Below, piece after piece: positions 33,543 through 45,364 of a stretch of DNA of 64,000 nucleotides. Both the position numbers and the translations under genes were made by a program. The first letter of the stretch is position 1. The number at the start of each line of letters is the position of its first letter. This DNA comes from Lytechinus pictus (lineage: Eukaryota; Echinodermata; Echinoidea; Temnopleuroida; Toxopneustidae). Location: NCBI RefSeq assembly GCF_037042905.1, contig NW_026974140.1, forward strand, positions 10,179,001-10,243,000. The letters are read 5' to 3'. The notes under the pieces are model-generated. The model was given only the letters and a program-made list of their open reading frames with translations. It was not told the DNA's origin and ran no database searches.

Positions 33543-36500
33543 ATGTAAGTTCATCGATTTGTATATTTATTTACTGCTGGAGTGTGTTTGGTGTAATAGT
33601 TACAGTCAATGAATAGTCATGAAAATAACAAGAGTAACTTTCGAATTACATTTCATGTTTAAATGCTTTGAAATACATCTGTTATCTGTGGTGAATCCTA
33701 CTTCAGTCCCGTATATTTTTATTTGGTGTATGCCAAGCCAAGGGCCTATCCTAGGCCTACCTCTCTCTAGCTCTCTCCTGTGACTTTTCCGCGGACTTTG
33801 CTTGGCAGTACAGTACGGTACAGAATTTGGTACGCGCGCACCTGCCTCAGGTGATGTTCGTGTAGGCTCCACTCCACTTCAATACCACTACGCAGTCACA
33901 GAGTGACCAGATTTCACAAAATGATAGTGAAAATGATATAGGCCTAGGCCTAGGGGGCAATCGACAAAGGTCAAAGCACGCTGCACCGTGACGAGCGGAT
34001 ATAATAATTATTCAAGTTAATTTTAAAAAAGAGCAACAAAGAAGGCTACACAGTGTTAGACTTTTGAAAAAATATATAAAGAATTGGAAGGGAGGTTGAA
34101 CGAAAGAATGAAGGAGAGAATGAAAAAAAAACGAAAGAAAAGAGATGAATTGAGAAGATAGGAAAAAAATGAAGGGGAAAAAAAATTTATAGAAATTTAG
34201 AATAAAAGAAGGATGAAAGAAAGAATAAAAGAGAGAAAAAAACATTTCAGTCATTCTTTGAAATGAACATAGGAAGAAAGAAAATGAAAGGAAGGGAAGA
34301 TGAATAAATGTGTGAAAGACGAAATAAAGGAGAGAAAGGAAACAAGAAAGTAAGAAAAAAAGAAGGAGGTAAGAAAGAAACAAAGAAAAACAGGAAAGGA
34401 GGGAAAGAAAAAATAGGGAAAAGAAATAGAAGGAAAAAATAAAATAAAGAATGGAAAAAAAAAGAAAGGAGGAAAGAATGAAGGGAGGAGAGAATGAAAA
34501 AAAGAGAAAATAATGGAAGGAGAGAAAGAATGAAAAGAAAATGGAGAGGAAGGGAGAAGGAAGCATAGACAATTTTAAGGAAAGAAAGAATGAAGGAAAT
34601 AAAAAAGGAAATTTAAGGAAAGTTAGAGAAATAAGGAAAGAAAGAAAAATGAACACATTCTTCAAATCCTTCAGAAAGGAACAGGAAATAAAGATAGATG
34701 GAACAAAAAATGGCAAGCAGGAAGGATAGAAGGATGAAGAAAGAAGGATAGAAGAGAAAGAAAGAGGAAAAACATTCAAACTTTAAGCAAACAAAATAAA
34801 ATCCAATCATCTAACAAAAATCATAATGATATTTGGTGTTTTTTTAATATATTTTTACAGCACTTTTAGAGGGATTGATTTTATATTGCCACTCTTTTGT
34901 GTATGCATGAGTTGTGGTCAGCATCTCTTGAAGTTCTGAAGGGGTGTTCTAATCAAGGCGACATCATCAGCAAGTATGGTGACACCTGAATATCGGTCAT
35001 TGATGGTGCAACCAAGCTGACTGTTTCTCTTGGTGAGTCCATCAATAAAGAGTGTGTAGAGGGTTGGAGAGAGAACTCCTCCCTGCCAAACTCCTTGTTG
35101 GATTTGTATGGTATTTGTGACCTTTCCATCCCAGAAAACTTGGCTTTCCATTCCCTCATACAGGTTCTGGATGATGCGAAGAATATCAGAATCTGGATCA
35201 GAGTTATGAAGTTTGTGAAGTAGACGAGCATGTCAAACCTTGTCGAAGGCTTTCTCTGCATGTAAGAAATAAACGATGGAAGGTCTCTTCATTGCTACAG
35301 AGACTTCTGTGGTGAGTTGTAAGCATAATGCAGTTAGCTGACAGGAGAAACCCTTGCGAGATCCAAACTACAGCTGATCAGAAATATTAATTACAGATGG
35401 AAAGCTGGGTCTCAAGACGAGGTTTAATACAGGTTTCCAGTTGCTTGGAGATTGTGGGTGTTAGTGTGATGCCTTGGTAGTTGCGGCGATCTAGTGGATT
35501 TTTCCCCTAACCTTTATGGAACGGCGAGATGATTCCTGTTTTGAGAGATTTCGGGCAATGCCCACTTTGTAAGATTAAATTCAGGATGAACAGGAGAAAC
35601 CTTTGAGCAACTGTGTCTAGGTGTTTAATATATTCAGAGCTAATGTTGTCAAGACCACTTGCTTTGTTGAGTTTAAGAGAGTTTATAGCATTTTGGAGGT
35701 CAGGATACTTGAGATGCATTTGAAGATGACTTCATGACAATGCAATGGACTTGACTCTCTTGTGGCATCACAATGAGTATCATCTGACAGAGGTAGTGAG
35801 TAGTCCATATTTCTTTCTGAGGAATGTGAGAAGTCACAAGCTAAGTCACTAAAGTACTTGTGCCATCCAAGTATGACTTCTGTGTCTTTGTATGTACATC
35901 CATCATATTCCAAGGTAGTAGTTGCATTCTGTGACTTCTGCCCTTTGCTATTTATCAGGCGATAAAACAGAGATTCATCAAATAGAGAGGCTTGTTCAAC
36001 TTTCTTGTGAAGTTTCATACGATCAACAGCTCTGGCTCTAAGGCATCTTCTGAAAGCTTTCTTCAGATTAAGGTGATCATAATACTGACTACCTGACTTT
36101 ATGCCTGAGTCTGACTGCAAGGATGGCTTCTTGTTGTAAACTTTCCCTACTTCTGAAGTCCATTCAGGTTTGCCCTTTTCTTCTTGGAAAAAGTGATGTG
36201 TGGAAGTGAAAGTGACGTTTTCAGCATTGCTGAGTTGAATTGGTTTAGAATAGTGTCTATATATGAATCACTCTGACAGCAGGATTCTGAGATTGATTGG
36301 AAGAGGAGAGAAGCTGCCCTTTCCGTGGGATAGGTGTATTGATCCAAAATTGTTTGACAATCCACAGAGTGCCACTTGATCTTAATTCTGGATAGGGGTA
36401 CACTACTCTGACTTCCTCTGGCTGTGCTACTTCTTACTGTTTGAGATTGTAGTGAGCAAGTCGTGATGACCAGAAGATGATCAGAAGTGTTGATCAAAAC

Positions 36501-39500
36501 ATCCCCTGTTATTCTAGTAGTTTAGTACAATGGGAGATCAGCAGCTGGAATAAGGAAGCCATTTCTGCCTTCCATCATCTAAACCCTATTATACCGTCAT
36601 TATACGTCAGTCATGTCGGTGCCGTATTGGAGCCCATTCAGTCCTTCCCATTTTGAGCTCGTTACAGGTAAAGATGGTCGCAGGCAAAATGTATTACCGG
36701 TACTTTAAATGTATTACTTTGCCTTGATCTTGAAGGCCCATGTCTTTGGTACCTGTAAGCTTGTATCTATAGGTATTGTATAAATTTAAATCCAATAATC
36801 CAATACCATTAACCCTGTAGGTTTGAATTACCTTCATTTTAATATGCACTGTATAAGATAAATCATTTCATTCCTGATTACTTTTTTTTCATTGCACTTT
36901 TGCAATCTTTACTGCCCATTAACATCAAATTTCTTCACTTGTTTTTAAAATAAACCACATCATAATTTCCCCTTCCATACTATAGGATAAGCATGCATCA
37001 ATTTCATGTTTCTAAATTTTTTATTTCTCTTTTTTTAGGGCTGATTATTGGAAGTCAAATCCAAGAAAGTTTTGTGACTTTTGCCAGTGTTGGTTTGCAG
37101 ACAACAAATCGGTAAGTAATGGAGCAATTTTCAAAATGAGTAGGATATACATGTATGTCTATGAAGCCATTCAAAGAATTTATGACAAAACAGAATTTTC
37201 ATATTAGATCAAGTTTGAAATGGCATTGCAGGTTTTCAAAAACAGTAAATCACTGTCCGAACAGAACATCTTGCTGAATCGTGTGGAAACGTAATGATGT
37301 TATTCATTTTGACTTCAGAGTAAAGAGTTTCACGAGAGGGGTAAGCGGCACAAGGAGAATGTGGAGAAGAAGATTGCAGAGCTGCGTAAGAAAGGGCAGA
37401 AGCAGTATGAAACCCAGCAACAACTCAGCGGCTTCATGAAACAGATAGAGGAGGTATGTATCGACAGTTATCAATATGTCAACATTTGCTGGTAATAGCA
37501 ATTTGTACCTGAGGGGAGAATGTCTGACAGAATTATCTTTCTTTAATATTCATAAGTCATGTATAGTACAAGTGGGTTTGGATGCTATCTTTATGAAAAT
37601 ATCTTATTAGTGGTCGGGGACCTCTATTAGTATGCCTAAAAAAAGCTAATGTACATATTGACAGAGCAACACATGTGGCTCATTGCATTACCCTTTGAAA
37701 GTATGTTTGTTCTTCTTTGAAAGCAGTGTTAGCAATTTTCCGGTAAATTTCCCACCCAGGTGAGAAATCCTGGAAAAAGCCTTTAAAATTAAATGTACAG
37801 GGAGATACAGGGACATGTTACAATATGCTTGAGAAATGCTGGACAATACCTCAAAATATTCAGGAAGTATATTTTATAGTATTTCTACCTATTTCCCTTT
37901 TCCCCCAAATTGTATCGTGGGGATATTACACAGTATATGCCACCAGTTTTCCCCACTAAGGCAAACCCTTTTTGCTTGATGAAAGAGAAATTTATTTGGG
38001 TGTGTAAACTGTCTATTAATGCTTTCTTGTCTCTTTGGGTTATTCTACTTACAGTTAATCAGTAAATGCAGACTACAAGATCTCTACATCTTTTTTATGA
38101 CAAGTATCATGGTTTATTTCTTGTTATACTTTTAGTTCAGAGGGTAATACTATATTAGTACATGGATGTCTGTATCAGCCCAGGAATCTGAATTTCCCAA
38201 GTGCTGAAATATTTACAGGGAGTAAATTTCCTGGTATTGCACAACAATTTTCTCCATATGCTTTAGGACTACCACACAACATTTCCTCTGTGTAGCATTT
38301 TTTTTTACATAGGACTGTACAGAACCTACATGTAGTTGAAAGCTTTTTCTCTAACAACCATAAGTGCTATTACATCAAATTTGAGAAGTAAAATTATTCG
38401 CTGTATTCAGGGTTTGTTTCTGGATTATGACATTGTTTGTTTTTTGCAGGATGCTATGAAAGCTTTCAAGAAGGATGTGGCATCTAATCCTGACCTGATA
38501 CCAGAGTATAAGGTGGCTCTGGTAGAAAACAGCGTACGACAACAGCAAGAGCAGGGTACTAACATGCTACTTAACACTTGTTCTTAGTTATGGTATCGAT
38601 TTTATTTGTCTTGAATATTATATTTTACTGTACAGAACCTTTGCTTTGTTCTTTTGATGCTTCCCATTTCATGTTCATATTGTTGCATGTACTGTAAATA
38701 GCTTTTATACAATCTTAGCCTTTTCCTCTTTACTTGTATCATATCTTTGTTTCTTTTTTTCTGTACTTTTTGTGATTTTGTTATTGTTTTTATATGCTTA
38801 ATGTAATTTAATGGACTTGAATAAATTGAAAATTAAAAATAAGTTTAAAAAATAAATCCCCCAAAATTCTTGTCACCATTCCTTTTCATATTTATTGTAG
38901 ATATGAATGTGTATACCCTATAAAAACAGTTACGATGCAGAGAATGTAAAATAAATATTCCTTCACATGGTAAATTTTGGTATAAGTAGATGAAGTGAAA
39001 ATTAGACCGTATGGTCATGAGAATGAATAAGAATTAGAATAAGTGGATATTAGTGTAGTCTACACCAAACTGAAAGTCAACCATATGGGTTTAATTAGAC
39101 TATCTGAGAATTTGACCAACAGCTTGTAGATCAAGTAAATTTAAACCACTAAAATATCTGCATTTTTAAAACATTTATTTGTGAGCATTTCTCAAACATG
39201 AAAGGATCTTAAAATTACAGGATGTGACCTTTCTGTGTAGCTTTCTTATATCACTAAATTTGTAGGTACTTGCTCAAAAGCTCCTTGATAAATTCTAAAG
39301 AAAATATTAATTGCAGCAGAATTTATCCACAAATTACATGAATGTCTAAGCCCATGAATGGATAAGAGCAGTCTATCCAGAGAGTAGTTGATAGTAGACC
39401 AGGGGGAGTGTTTCACAAAGATTTAAGTATGACTTACATGTAAGTCACACTTAAATGCTGACGCGTACATGATATGCAATGTGCAATCTTATTGATCAAT

Positions 39501-42500
39501 ATGCAGTAGTGCGCGTCCTCTTGGCATGATCTGACCAATGCGGTCATACCTTTCATATCGTGCGCAACTATACATTTAAATACAACTCTTAGTCATACTT
39601 AAATCTTTGTGAAACACCCCCCAGATGGGATTAGCCCAGATGGGATTAGCCCATGTGGTATTAGACTATCTGAGAAATAGACCATGCTTGAAGAGTGTAG
39701 TCTATAAAGCGGATATAAACCCTTCAAGTATTATAGGATTATAAAACTATAATTCATTTCAGAGGAATTGACAGTTCAGCAGGGGAGCAGATACCAGCCA
39801 GGAGGGACGTCAAGTACCCAGGGGAACACGCCCTCATCATCGACCACACCCAACGACCAATCACAGGAATGGATGGAAGCGGTCAGTCCAGAGGGTCACA
39901 CCTACTACTGGAACACCAAGACAGGAGGTAACAGACGATCAAAAGTTTTAGTTTTTTAACTTTGTTGAGTTGTCGTGAGGGTCTTCCCACGAGTCTGAGG
40001 GTCCACAAAGCTGAGGATTTGATTGATCTACATAAAATATCTTATAAACCTTGCTTTCAGTTTCAAAACATGCCCCCAAAGTGCACAGTTGGCTTCTGTG
40101 TGGTTAAAGTAACTGCAGTGTTATCTAGAGTGTGGATATTAGTTACTTTGAAGATCAGGACCCTCATCCTCAAGAGCCTCCCCTCTTTGATTTGCACTAT
40201 ACTAGCCTTAGGTTTACAGAAAAAATACAATTCATTGAAATTTCATTTACAAGTTGACTCCCAGCGATTGCGTGTTTTCTTTTAGCAAGAAATTTATCCA
40301 CACTGTGCTGCACTCGACCCAGGTGAGGTGAATTGGTAACTGGTATGATAAGTTTCTTGAATGCATTGAGTACTACTGATGAAGTGGTAGCTTGAGTTTA
40401 AAGTTGGGCTAATAATATTCTCTCTTTGTATTTTCTGGCAATTAAGATATATGGAATTAACGAGGCAGGGGTTCATAAATAATTGCTGAATCATATTTTT
40501 CTCAAAGCGTGCATTTTTGCAAGGCATTGAAATTTAATTTTGTTGTTGAGCCTTTGAGTGTTTTTAAACAGATATATGAACGCATACAAATACTGTGAAT
40601 CAACATGATTGTTATCATTATCATCATCATTGTCATCCTCCTCATCATCATCATCATCATTAACATCATCATTATCATCATCATTATTCTTTTCATCATT
40701 TTCATCTTTGTCATCAGCATCATTATTATTATCATAATCATTATCATCATTACTATCATCATCCTCATCATCATCGTCTTCATCAATATCATGATCAGCA
40801 TCCTTATCATTAGCATCGCTTCTGTCGCTCTCTCATTTTTTTATACGCCCGTCTCGACGGGACGTATTATGGTATCACGCTTGGTGTCCATCCGTCCGTT
40901 AACTTTTCCTTGTAAATGCAATAACTTCAGTTTAACTTAACCTAGGCTCATATAATTTGGTGTGTATGATACTAGCATGGATCCCAGGAAGCCTATCGGT
41001 TTTGAGGTCAAAGGTCAAGGTCACAGTGACGTATTTTCATTGTACACTTCTGAAGTCTTTGTAAACGCGATAACTTCAGTTTAATTTAACCTAGGCTCAT
41101 ATAATTTGATTTGAGTGATACTAGCATTGATCCCAGGAAACCTATTGATTTGGAGGTCAAAAGGTCAAAGGTCAAGATCACAGTGACATGTTTTCATAAT
41201 ACACTTCTGAAGTCCTTGTAAATGTGATAACTTCAGTATTAACCTAGGCTCATAATTTGGTGTGTATGATACTAGCATGGATCCCAGGAAGCCTATTGAT
41301 TGTGAGGTCAAAAGGTTTTCATCTTACCCTTCTGAAGTCCTTGTTAACGTGATAACTTTAGTTTAACTTAACCTTTAGGCTCATATAATTTGGTTTGTAT
41401 GAAACTAGCATAGTTCTCAGGAATTCTATTGATATTGAGGTCAGGCAGTCAAAGGTGAAGTCGCCACCTTCCACTTTTCTTGCTTGACCAATATCTCCAT
41501 TTTCCGCTTTACAGGCGGGCGTATTATGTGCTCGCCTTAGCGACACTCTTGTTACTTTCTCTCTCTAACCTTTCCTCTCATTCCCATTTCTTGATATAAA
41601 TACCTGTATAAAATGCAGAGCAAACACCATCACTGAGCCTGCCCCAGTGCCAGCTTTTGCTTGTCAACTTTGCACCAGATGTTTTTGGGGTGAAGACTGG
41701 TCTATCCAGCCATCTTCAAACTGACCTCTATAATCTTTCCTTCTCTCTGTCAATTTTCCACTCTGTATGTTATAGCTCCCTCTCATGACCTTCCATTTAT
41801 TTCTCATCCAATGCAGTGACCCAGTGGGAAAAACCAGCCAACTTCATATCAGCACCCTCCACCTCATCACAAGATAAACCTTCTTCCAAACAAAAGGTAG
41901 ACAAAATCACATGGTGGGAATTGCAGAAAGACATGCTTTTAAAGGGGTACTCCAGGCTAAGAATAATATGAATAAAATAAAAATATCTGAATAAAAGATT
42001 AAGGGAAATAGGACAAACAAGACACTGGAAATTTCATCGAAATTGCACTTCATACTGCCAGTTAGATAATTTCAGTTCAATCACCTGAAGGAAGGAAAAA
42101 TGCAGTTGAAGTAACGTACAAGCTCCCAGAATATATGATATATGATATATTTACATCTTGGAGCGACATTTTATGTTACCATTCGAAAGACGTGACCAGG
42201 GATCAAGCCCCTAACCTCTACATCAGTATGTAGCCTTCCCAATGTAGCTTGGATTGCAGATGCACACCACAACACCCTTGATTGTGACTGGCTAAGATGC
42301 ACTGTTGCAATGGTAACTGTCGGATGATATGGTACTTGTCGGATAAAACATCAGACAAGTCCTTATTTCATGAAACACTTACCGAGAGATTTGGTGCCTG
42401 GCAGCAAGTGATTGGAAAGGAATATGCATTTGATGCTGTGGAGAGACAGAAGAATCATGGCAATGGAGTTAGACTTCTGCCAAGTGCTGAACTATTGACA

Positions 42501-44115
42501 GCCGTTTTTTCTTGTCATTTGTTAAGCCACCTAAAATCAGCATAACAACCCCAGAATACTTGATAGAATGGCCCGAATTCACAAAAGTGGTTTCAGTTGT
42601 ACCATGGTAAGAAACCATTCACTATGCAGATTTAGTATCATACTACCATGCTTCAGTCAAGCACCCTGTGCCAAAAGTGCACATTTATAGTCGGACTTTT
42701 CGTAGTGGACGTGATGGAATAAAAGTAATTATGTCCATGAAATCTGCATAGTCCATGGTTTTTGTACTTTGAGCCACCATGTTTAACAAAATAGCAAAGA
42801 AAAAATCTTGTGATGCGAATGTCTGCATATTTTTCCTGGTATTATCTTCCAGGTCGAAGAAGAATCAGAATCAGATGAGGATGAAGAGAAAGATCAAGAG
42901 AAGAAAGAGGGGAATGAAGAGAGTTTATCAAGAGGAACAAAAAGAAATAGCGATGCGTATGGTGGGTGGACATCTGTTTCAACTGAACCAGAAGAGTAAG
43001 TATATCCTTTCATGTTGAGTTTTTTATACGATCATGAGCATCTGATTTGGTGGGAACCTGCCCTGAAGAAGACTATACTTCATGTATACATGTAATGACT
43101 GCACCCTTATGGTTACATCACTTGTACGTAAAAATCCTTTATAATTGGTCAACCACTGTGTGCTCAGCTGAATCTGTTTCTCTTTCAAAGTGATTACAAC
43201 CTCATATAAACAATACTATCTTCCTTGTTTCCCTGCACTTGGTATCCATCTATCAATGAGATGTTTCTTTATTTTTGTTTTCAATTCTGGGATCTGGTTC
43301 ATAGTTCATCATTAGTTAGATACTTCTATAATTGTTCAAGTTTTACCCGCGGTCCATGCTATCTTTTATCTTGTTCAGAAATAGTGGTCGACTCACAAGC
43401 TTCTCACAATAATGAATGTTAATGGCATATGTATTATGAAATGCACCAATTATGGCCTTTGAATTTAAACAACAAAACTGATGAAACAGAAACCAGTAAA
43501 TTCCTAATGAGCTAAATTACATATACATGTTTGTAGGTCATTGTTGATATCTTAAACTTGACCTTCATTACCCTGAAGCAAGCAAAGTTTTTACCTTGTT
43601 GGTAATTCAACTAAACCTTGGGGGGTCCTGAGGCAACCTCACCCAATCCCCCTCCATAACCCTAGTCTGCAAGCACAGACTCAAATTCAACACTTTAAAA
43701 ATTATACCTTATCTAAAATAAAGACACTGTAAAATAAGCAGCCACAGCACGTGAGTGAATCTAATTGGTCTGTACCTGCAGACTACCATAACCCCTCCAA
43801 GAGCTTGTTTCCTTGGCCTTCTGCCGTCATCATACCCACTACTCTTGTTTTCAAAGACATCATGTAAATACTTATCAAATCATATATTTTTAATGACACA
43901 GAGAGCAAGATCTTCAACTCCCTGAAGCGAACCCTCTGTACATGAGCTCCTACGTACCCCAGGCTGCCCAGTATGAACCCAGAGAGAAGCTAGACATCAA
44001 GGAGAAGGTGGTCGGAAGCATCAAGGCAAGCTCAAGGGAAGGGTCAGGGGGTGTGTCGTTTAAGAAGAGGAAAGGAGGCCAAAGACAAATCCGGTCGAGG
44101 GATTCGTCCTCATGA
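33543..44115 (+). CDS. WBP4: WW domain-binding protein 4 (FBP21), spliceosome factor, 8 coding exons
   Basis: Coding exons rebuilt from GT-AG sites: 33543-33544, 37039-37111, 37319-37453, 38450-38555, 39763-39927, 41817-41896, 42853-42995, 43902-44115. They total 918 nt, in frame, 305 residues. The N-terminus MADYWKSNPRKFCDFC is the family's matrin/U1-type zinc finger with C13, C16, H30 and H36. A Lys/Gln-rich helix follows (about 40-100), then a Ser/Thr/Pro linker and one WW domain (W142 to W164, P167), an acidic Glu/Asp stretch (188-210) and a basic C-terminus FKKRKGGQRQIRSR. Known of the family: binds Pro-rich splicing factors and sits in spliceosomal complexes in the nucleus. The vertebrate protein has two WW domains; here I find one. 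The start codon is split AT|G by intron 1, which holds a LINE remnant and a purine tract. Confidence 0.9.
34012..34770. repeat. ~760-bp polypurine tract in WBP4 intron 1
   Basis: GAAAG/GGAAG/GAATGAAAG-rich; pyrimidines on the + strand are rare for hundreds of bases. The minus-strand 255-residue frame of Phe/Ser/Leu is an artefact. Confidence 0.93.
34900..36510 (-). pseudogene. Non-LTR retrotransposon remnant (endonuclease end plus RT), broken
   Basis: Read on the minus strand from 36497: INTSDHLLVITT resembles the terminal SDH motif of an APE-type endonuclease. A linker follows, then reverse transcriptase pieces: NKASGLDNISSEYIKHL, GIISPFHKG (35507-35719), AEKAFDKV (about 35240), GVWQGGVLSPTLYTLFIDGL and ILADDVALI (34918-35151). 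The FADD/YADD box reads LADD. Pieces lie in different frames with stops, so the copy is dead. It is oriented opposite to WBP4 within intron 1. The clade was not assigned with confidence. Confidence 0.8.
39404..39622. mobile_element. MITE with GTGTTTCACAAAGATTTAAG ends, WBP4 intron 4
   Basis: GGGGGAGTGTTTCACAAAG and ATTTAAGTATGACT at left; AGTCATACTTAAATC and TTTGTGAAACACCCCCC at right: a near-perfect inverted repeat of about 35 bp. 219 bp, non-coding. Confidence 0.88.
40296..40445 (+). mobile_element. SINE body fragment, WBP4 intron 5
   Basis: TGCTGCACTCGACCCAGGTG and GGTGAATTGGTAACTGGTAT match the body of the SINEs at 4868 (complement) and 20636. The tRNA head is missing. Confidence 0.6.
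40602..40830. repeat. (ATC/ATT)n microsatellite, WBP4 intron 5
   Basis: About 230 bp of ATC/ATT/CTC triplets. Poly-Ile and poly-Met frames are artefacts. Confidence 0.95.
40840..41545. mobile_element. TIR element with internal ~180-bp repeats, WBP4 intron 5
   Basis: Ends TATACGCCCGTC and GGCGGGCGTATTA are inverted. Inside are four degenerate units (about 40860, 41045, 41210, 41335) sharing GATAACTTCAGTTTAA, AACCTAGGCTCATATAATTT, ATACTAGCATGGATCCCAGG and GAGGTCAAAGGTCAAGGTCA. Non-coding. Confidence 0.75.
41941..42115. mobile_element. Truncated MITE related to family C, WBP4 intron 6
   Basis: Starts AAAGGGGTACTCCAGGC, compare AAAGGGGAATCCAGCC at 29585, and has GGAAATTTCATCGAAATTGC, the core word of these MITEs. 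No matching right end was found. Confidence 0.5.
42180..42300 (-). mobile_element. Possible tRNA-like SINE head, WBP4 intron 6
   Basis: On the minus strand, GGGGCTTGATCCCTGGTCAC resembles a B box and GGAAGGCTACATACTGATG lies before it. No body is recognised; weak. Confidence 0.25.
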
Positions 44116-44360
44116 CGTAGATCTACATTTCTGGACTCCAGGATGCAAAGGATCAAGGGGTGTTGTTTGAGAAGAAGAAAGGGGGTCAAAGACGAATCTG
44201 TTCTAAGGATTCTTGATCACGTTGTAGACTACATGTATATTTCTGGAGACGCAGAGAGTTGTGTCGTTTAGGAAGAGGAAAAGACGAAGCTGCCCTATGG
44301 ATTTGTCATCGTCATGTAGAACTGCACTTGTGGATTCAGAGACAATGATAGAGAGGAATT
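44116..44360 (+). repeat. WBP4: WBP4 3' UTR with two decayed copies of the last coding segment
   Basis: The end of the coding region (from GTGTCGTTTAAGAAGAGG at 44053) recurs at 44160 (GTGTTGTTTGAGAAGAAG) and 44261 (GTGTCGTTTAGGAAGAGG). Each copy extends past the stop-equivalent into TGTAGAYTACAT-like sequence. Spacing is 107 and 101 bp. The copies lie behind the stop and are untranslated in the rebuilt frame. Confidence 0.85.
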
Positions 44361-44398
44361 TGTAGATTGCGGAATAATGCATGATTTCTTCTTCTTCT

Positions 44399-45360
44399 CT
44401 ATAAGTACAGGCCACCATCGGATATTAAGGAGTTCTTAATGCAGAACATCATCGCAACCTTTGCCTGGGCTCTCCTTTCTTGCAGGGATGGCCATTGCAG
44501 TTGTTGGAGCATGGAGGTGACACTGCTTGCTCTGCGGTGGTCATTGCAAACAAAGCGAGCATACCTTCTCTGTATCATTTCAAGCATCATGATGTTAGCT
44601 TGAGTGAAAGGATCCCAGATGATGCTTCCATATTCCATGACTGGTCTAAGTAGAGTGAGGTAGCAGAGCACCTTGACTTTGCGAGGACATGATCTGATGT
44701 TCCTTTGAAGAAAAGCCCTGGTGGAATTAGCCTTTTTTGCTACCTGACTGATGTGATGATTCCAGCTGAGCTTTTGATGGAGGTAGATTCCAAGATATTT
44801 TGCCGTGTCTCCTTTGTCCAAGGTGTATCCATGAAGGATATATGGCAATATTTGATTTGATTTGATTTATTTATTTCCACATTCCAATAACAAAAGTATA
44901 CACAAGTGTAATCATTTTTTTTCTTAGCAAAACAACAATAAGCAAATAACATAATTAATAACATATGCATATATACAATCTAACAATCTAAATCTAATTG
45001 AAATACATTTATACCTGATAAATTTCTCTTTTTTTATTATTAAAACAAATAGCAGAAAAAATTATATACATACATATATCGACATAATACATTTTGAAAT
45101 GTGGGAGACCTTCATCTTAAGCTTAGAGCTTAAAATTGATAAAGGCCTCAAAAGGAAAGGGGAAGGAAAATCAGACAAACAGTGCAATAAAAGAGACTTA
45201 TCTTTTATTGCACAAAATAATAGGAATATTACCAAAAAAAGTAGATAGGGAAAGATAGGCTTCTGTTTGTTGGTAACATGGAGGACTTGGCATTTCTTAG
45301 GGTTGAACTCCATCAGCCAGTCAGCCTCCCATTGCTCCAAGGACTTGATGTCTTCCCGAT
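44399..45360 (-). pseudogene. Non-LTR retrotransposon 3' fragment, split by an insertion
   Basis: Minus strand from 45360: DIKSLEQWEADWLMEFNPKK and CQVLHVTNKQKPI, then a break, then YILHGYTLDKGDTAKYLGIY, LSWNHHISQVAKKANSTRAF, RPVMEYGSIIWDPFTQ and RRYARFVCNDHRRASSVTSM. This is the part after the reverse transcriptase active site in Jockey/RTE-like LINEs. The insertion at about 44846-45258 separates the two halves. It is convergent with, and directly behind, WBP4. Confidence 0.85.
44846..45258. mobile_element. ~410-bp AT-rich insertion inside the LINE fragment
   Basis: Sequence starting TATTTGATTTGATTTGATTT (a 5-bp TTTGA unit typical of a retroposed tail, read on the minus strand) interrupts an otherwise continuous LINE protein between KQKPI and YILHG. 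No coding capacity. A target duplication was not identified. Confidence 0.6.
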
Positions 45361-45364
45361 GAGA

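Noticed and set aside
34012-34779. 255-residue Phe/Ser/Leu membrane protein on the minus strand
   Set aside because: Pure consequence of the polypurine tract.
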